Source: Paractinoplanes ferrugineus (GTDB lineage Bacteria; Actinomycetota; Actinomycetes; Mycobacteriales; Micromonosporaceae). From it: a stretch of 64,000 nt of DNA. Positions 61,437-64,000 of this stretch are shown here, piece by piece. How positions within the stretch are numbered: the stretch's first letter is position 1; each line of letters starts with the position of its first letter. The position numbers and the translations under genes were made by a program. Where the stretch lies: positions 1 through 64,000 of the forward strand of contig NZ_BOMM01000008.1 of the NCBI RefSeq assembly GCF_016862195.1, written 5' to 3'. The notes under the pieces are model-generated. The model ran no database searches. It worked only from the letters and a program-made list of their open reading frames with translations, and had not been told where the DNA came from.

Positions 61437-61637
61437 GTGCGGTTGACGGATTTCTGGGCGCGGCTCGATCAGGCATTCGGCGGTACCTATGCGCGGAGCC
61501 TCGCGACCGATCATTCATTTTCGGGGCTGGGTGACCGGACCATCGAGCAAGCGATTGCGGACGGTGTTGATACCGCTACTATCTGGCGCGCCGTCGTAAC
61601 CGCGTACCCCGAGCGGGTGCCTTCTCGGCTGCGCTGA
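61437..61637 (+). CDS. DUF3046 protein
   Basis: A 66-residue protein with the complete DUF3046 sequence (MRLTDFWARLDQAFG, DHSFSGLGDRTIEQAI). The family lies just before recA in most actinobacteria and has no known function. TACGCT (61425-61430) ends 6 nt before GTG 61437. Confidence 0.92.
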   Translation: MRLTDFWARLDQAFGGTYARSLATDHSFSGLGDRTIEQAIADGVDTATIWRAVVTAYPERVPSRLR

Positions 61638-61677
61638 GCGAGTTTTCGTACGCTTGTTCTGCGTGTCGTTCGATCTA

Positions 61678-61689
61678 GAACAGGTGTTC
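61678..61689. promoter_or_regulatory. LexA (SOS) box before recA
   Basis: GAAC-AGGT-GTTC, followed by G, fits the actinobacterial/Gram-positive LexA operator CGAACNNNNGTTCG with both half-sites intact. It lies about 60 bp before the -10 of the RecA-NDp-like promoter, so LexA may act on a separate, upstream promoter. Confidence 0.85.
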
Positions 61690-61745
61690 GGCTATTGTCC
61701 ACAGCGGCCCTGGTCATCCACAGCTCCGAGCAGGGCGGCAGATTT

Positions 61746-61768
61746 TTGTCATACCCACCGCATACCTT
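61746..61768 (+). promoter_or_regulatory. RecA-NDp-type promoter of recA
   Basis: TTGTCATAC (61746-61754), eight bases, TACCTT (61763-61768). This is the layout of the LexA-independent damage promoter activated by PafBC in mycobacteria. A transcript from it would begin near GTG 61776. Confidence 0.72.
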
Positions 61769-61829
61769 GTAGCGCGTGGTGAACAGAGGCTCAGCGAAGG
61801 CGCCGGCGAAATCGACAGGGGTGGCGGAC

Positions 61830-62876
<1,047 letters not shown>

Positions 62877-62884
62877 GCAACCGC

Positions 62885-63694
62885 ATGGCCGGACGACGCG
62901 GCGCACGGTCCGGGCGCGGATGGGATGCCCTTCCGCCCCGGCCCGCTCGCCGGTCCACCGATGAGCACCCGCCCGGCGAGCAACTCGGCGACGAGCCGGA
63001 ACGCGGCAACGTTCCCGGCCGCCGCCGAGGCTCGCCGGGCGGAAATCCCCCCACATCCGACTCCGCCGCCGCCCGCTTCGGCGGGTCCGGTTCCAGCGCG
63101 TCCGGTTCCAGCGCGTCCGGTTCCAGCGCGTCCGGTTCCAGCGCGTCCGGCTCTCGCGGGTCCGAGCTGAGCGAGTCGGAGCGCGCGCGGGAGATCTGTC
63201 TGCGCCAGTTGGCGGTCCGGCCGCGTACGCGGGCTGAGCTCGCCAAGGTGCTGGCCCGCAAGGAGATCTCCGACGAGGTGATCGCCGAGGTCCTCGACCG
63301 CTACGACGAGGTCGGCATCATCGACGACGCGGCGTTCGCCCGTGCCTGGGTGTCCACCCGGCACCAGGGCCGGGGCCTGGCCCGTCGTGCCCTCGCCAAC
63401 GAACTGCGCCAGCGCGGCGTGCCCGCCGAAGTGGCCGGCGAGGCGCTCGACGCGCTCGACGACGAGGACGAGGCCGCGACTGCCCGAGCCCTGGTCGACC
63501 GCAAGCTGCGCACCGCGACCGGTGCACCCGATGCGGTCTTCCGCCGGCTGGTCGGCATGTTGGCCCGCAAGGGTTACCCGGCCGGGGTGGCGATCCGGGC
63601 GGTGAAGGACGCATTGGCGGACCGCGATGCCGAAGCGGCCGAGTTCGCCGACGGGATAGACGCCGACGCGATGTCCGACGAGCCGACCGACTGA
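62885..63694 (+). CDS. recX: Regulatory protein RecX
   Basis: RecX limits RecA filaments. The 269-residue protein has a disordered ~95-residue N-terminal arm, including four GSSAS pentads, and then the three-helix RecX repeats (REICLRQLAVRPRTRAELAKVL, DDAAFARAWVSTRHQGRGLARRALANELRQRG split). It begins 8 nt after recA and is co-transcribed. The arm is typical of actinobacterial RecX, but the tandem repeat is peculiar to this strain or its relatives. Confidence 0.94.
   Translation: MAGRRGARSGRGWDALPPRPARRSTDEHPPGEQLGDEPERGNVPGRRRGSPGGNPPTSDSAAARFGGSGSSASGSSASGSSASGSSASGSRGSELSESERAREICLRQLAVRPRTRAELAKVLARKEISDEVIAEVLDRYDEVGIIDDAAFARAWVSTRHQGRGLARRALANELRQRGVPAEVAGEALDALDDEDEAATARALVDRKLRTATGAPDAVFRRLVGMLARKGYPAGVAIRAVKDALADRDAEAAEFADGIDADAMSDEPTD
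63089..63148 (+). repeat. Four perfect 15-bp repeats in recX
   Basis: GGTTCCAGCGCGTCC occurs four times without a mismatch, encoding GSSAS units in the disordered arm of RecX. Perfect identity suggests recent slippage. Confidence 0.95.
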
Positions 63695-63818
63695 CCGTGC
63701 TGACTGGCCCGCCGGTGGGGTCTGTGCTGCGTGCGGGCCCGATAGGCATTCATGGCCGGCCACGGTGAGGAATGTCCATATTGTTGACCATGGATGGCGC
63801 GGCCTGCGGACTTTCGGC

Positions 63819-63900
63819 TAGGTTGCTTCCCTGATCGCGGGGGCGATTGTCCACACCGGAGTCGTGTCGGCCCCCGCTGATGGACGAAACGGGGACAGAC
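63819..63900 (+). promoter_or_regulatory. Promoter and hairpin leader of the last gene
   Basis: TAGGTT (63819-63824) is a probable -10. The ~70-nt leader has GCGGGGGC/GCCCCCGC (63837-63844 with 63870-63877) as an 8-bp hairpin, then a GGGGAC ribosome-binding site before ATG 63901. Confidence 0.55.
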
Positions 63901-64000
63901 ATGCGCATCAACCAGCTTGCACGCCGGCGCGGACTGCGCGCCGTCGCGAAACTCGGTGTGCTCGTCGGAGCGATCGGTGTGGCCACGCTCGCCGGGCCGC
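63901..64000 (+). CDS. Start of a secreted or lipoprotein gene (3' end outside window)
   Basis: Thirty-three codons are visible: a basic start (MRINQLARRRGLRAVAK) and a hydrophobic stretch (LGVLVGAIGVATLAGP), which is a signal peptide. No lipobox cysteine is reached yet. In some actinobacteria glutamate ABC-transporter genes follow recX, so a substrate-binding protein is possible, but the visible part cannot show it. Confidence 0.65.
   Translation, partial: MRINQLARRRGLRAVAKLGVLVGAIGVATLAGP

Noticed and set aside
63089..63148. CRISPR-like array
   Set aside because: The repeats are contiguous 15-mers inside recX with no spacers.

Overview
The window is chromosomal DNA from a high-GC actinomycete. 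Gene order (infB-DUF503-rbfA-nrnA-truB-ribF-rpsO-pnp-M16 peptidase-dapB-dapA-rnj-ftsK-rimO-pgsA-cinA-clgR-pspA-pspM-recA-recX) is the conserved actinobacterial order that is also known from Mycobacterium. The accessory genes suggest Micromonosporaceae, perhaps an Actinoplanes relative; the genus is an inference. I see no tRNA, rRNA, CRISPR array, transposase or phage gene.

Layout. 1-5.1 kb: 3' part of infB, a tRNA-type methyltransferase, DUF503, rbfA, nrnA. 5.2-11.1 kb: a tiny ORF, a MATE transporter, truB, a minus-strand hybrid-type signalling pair (membrane histidine kinase and single-domain response regulator), ribF. 11.2-15.4 kb: rpsO, pnp, M16 peptidase. 15.4-24.8 kb: lysine/cell-wall and RNA genes (PAP2, dapB, dapA, rnj) interrupted by an HTTM membrane pair, an 0.8-kb gene-free stretch, a thiol oxidoreductase/GNAT pair, a YcaQ-type DNA glycosylase and DUF2752. 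24.9-29.8 kb: secreted serine protease, DUF2784, YbjN, ftsK. 29.8-37.75 kb: an accessory island of three secreted ALF-repeat proteins, one a 1439-residue polymorphic toxin with a Hint domain, a C-terminal toxin and an overlapping putative immunity gene. 37.8-42.8 kb: rimO-pgsA-cinA-clgR, then pspA-pspM. 42.8-50.8 kb: nei-type glycosylase, SAM hydroxide adenosyltransferase, F420 oxidoreductase, unknown membrane protein, lhr. 50.9-60.7 kb: DUF4397/class F sortase/Ser-Thr kinase, paired CNNM proteins, Spo0M, and a divergent flavin-oxidase-GNAT fusion and MocR regulator. 60.7-64 kb: UdgX, DUF3046, recA, recX and the start of a secreted-protein gene.

How the parts connect. Three DNA-repair genes (ycaQ, lhr, recA) carry the same promoter form, TTGTC-R/A-TAC, eight bases, then a -10 hexamer, matching the RecA-NDp/PafBC type of DNA-damage promoter known from mycobacteria; recA also has a LexA box. 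About eighteen genes have a TAnnnT-like hexamer 6-8 nt before the start codon, the signature of leaderless transcription. The most novel-looking unit is the ALF-repeat/Hint toxin island, inserted between ftsK and rimO.

All coordinates and motifs were read by eye; family names rest on recognised motifs, not on database searches.
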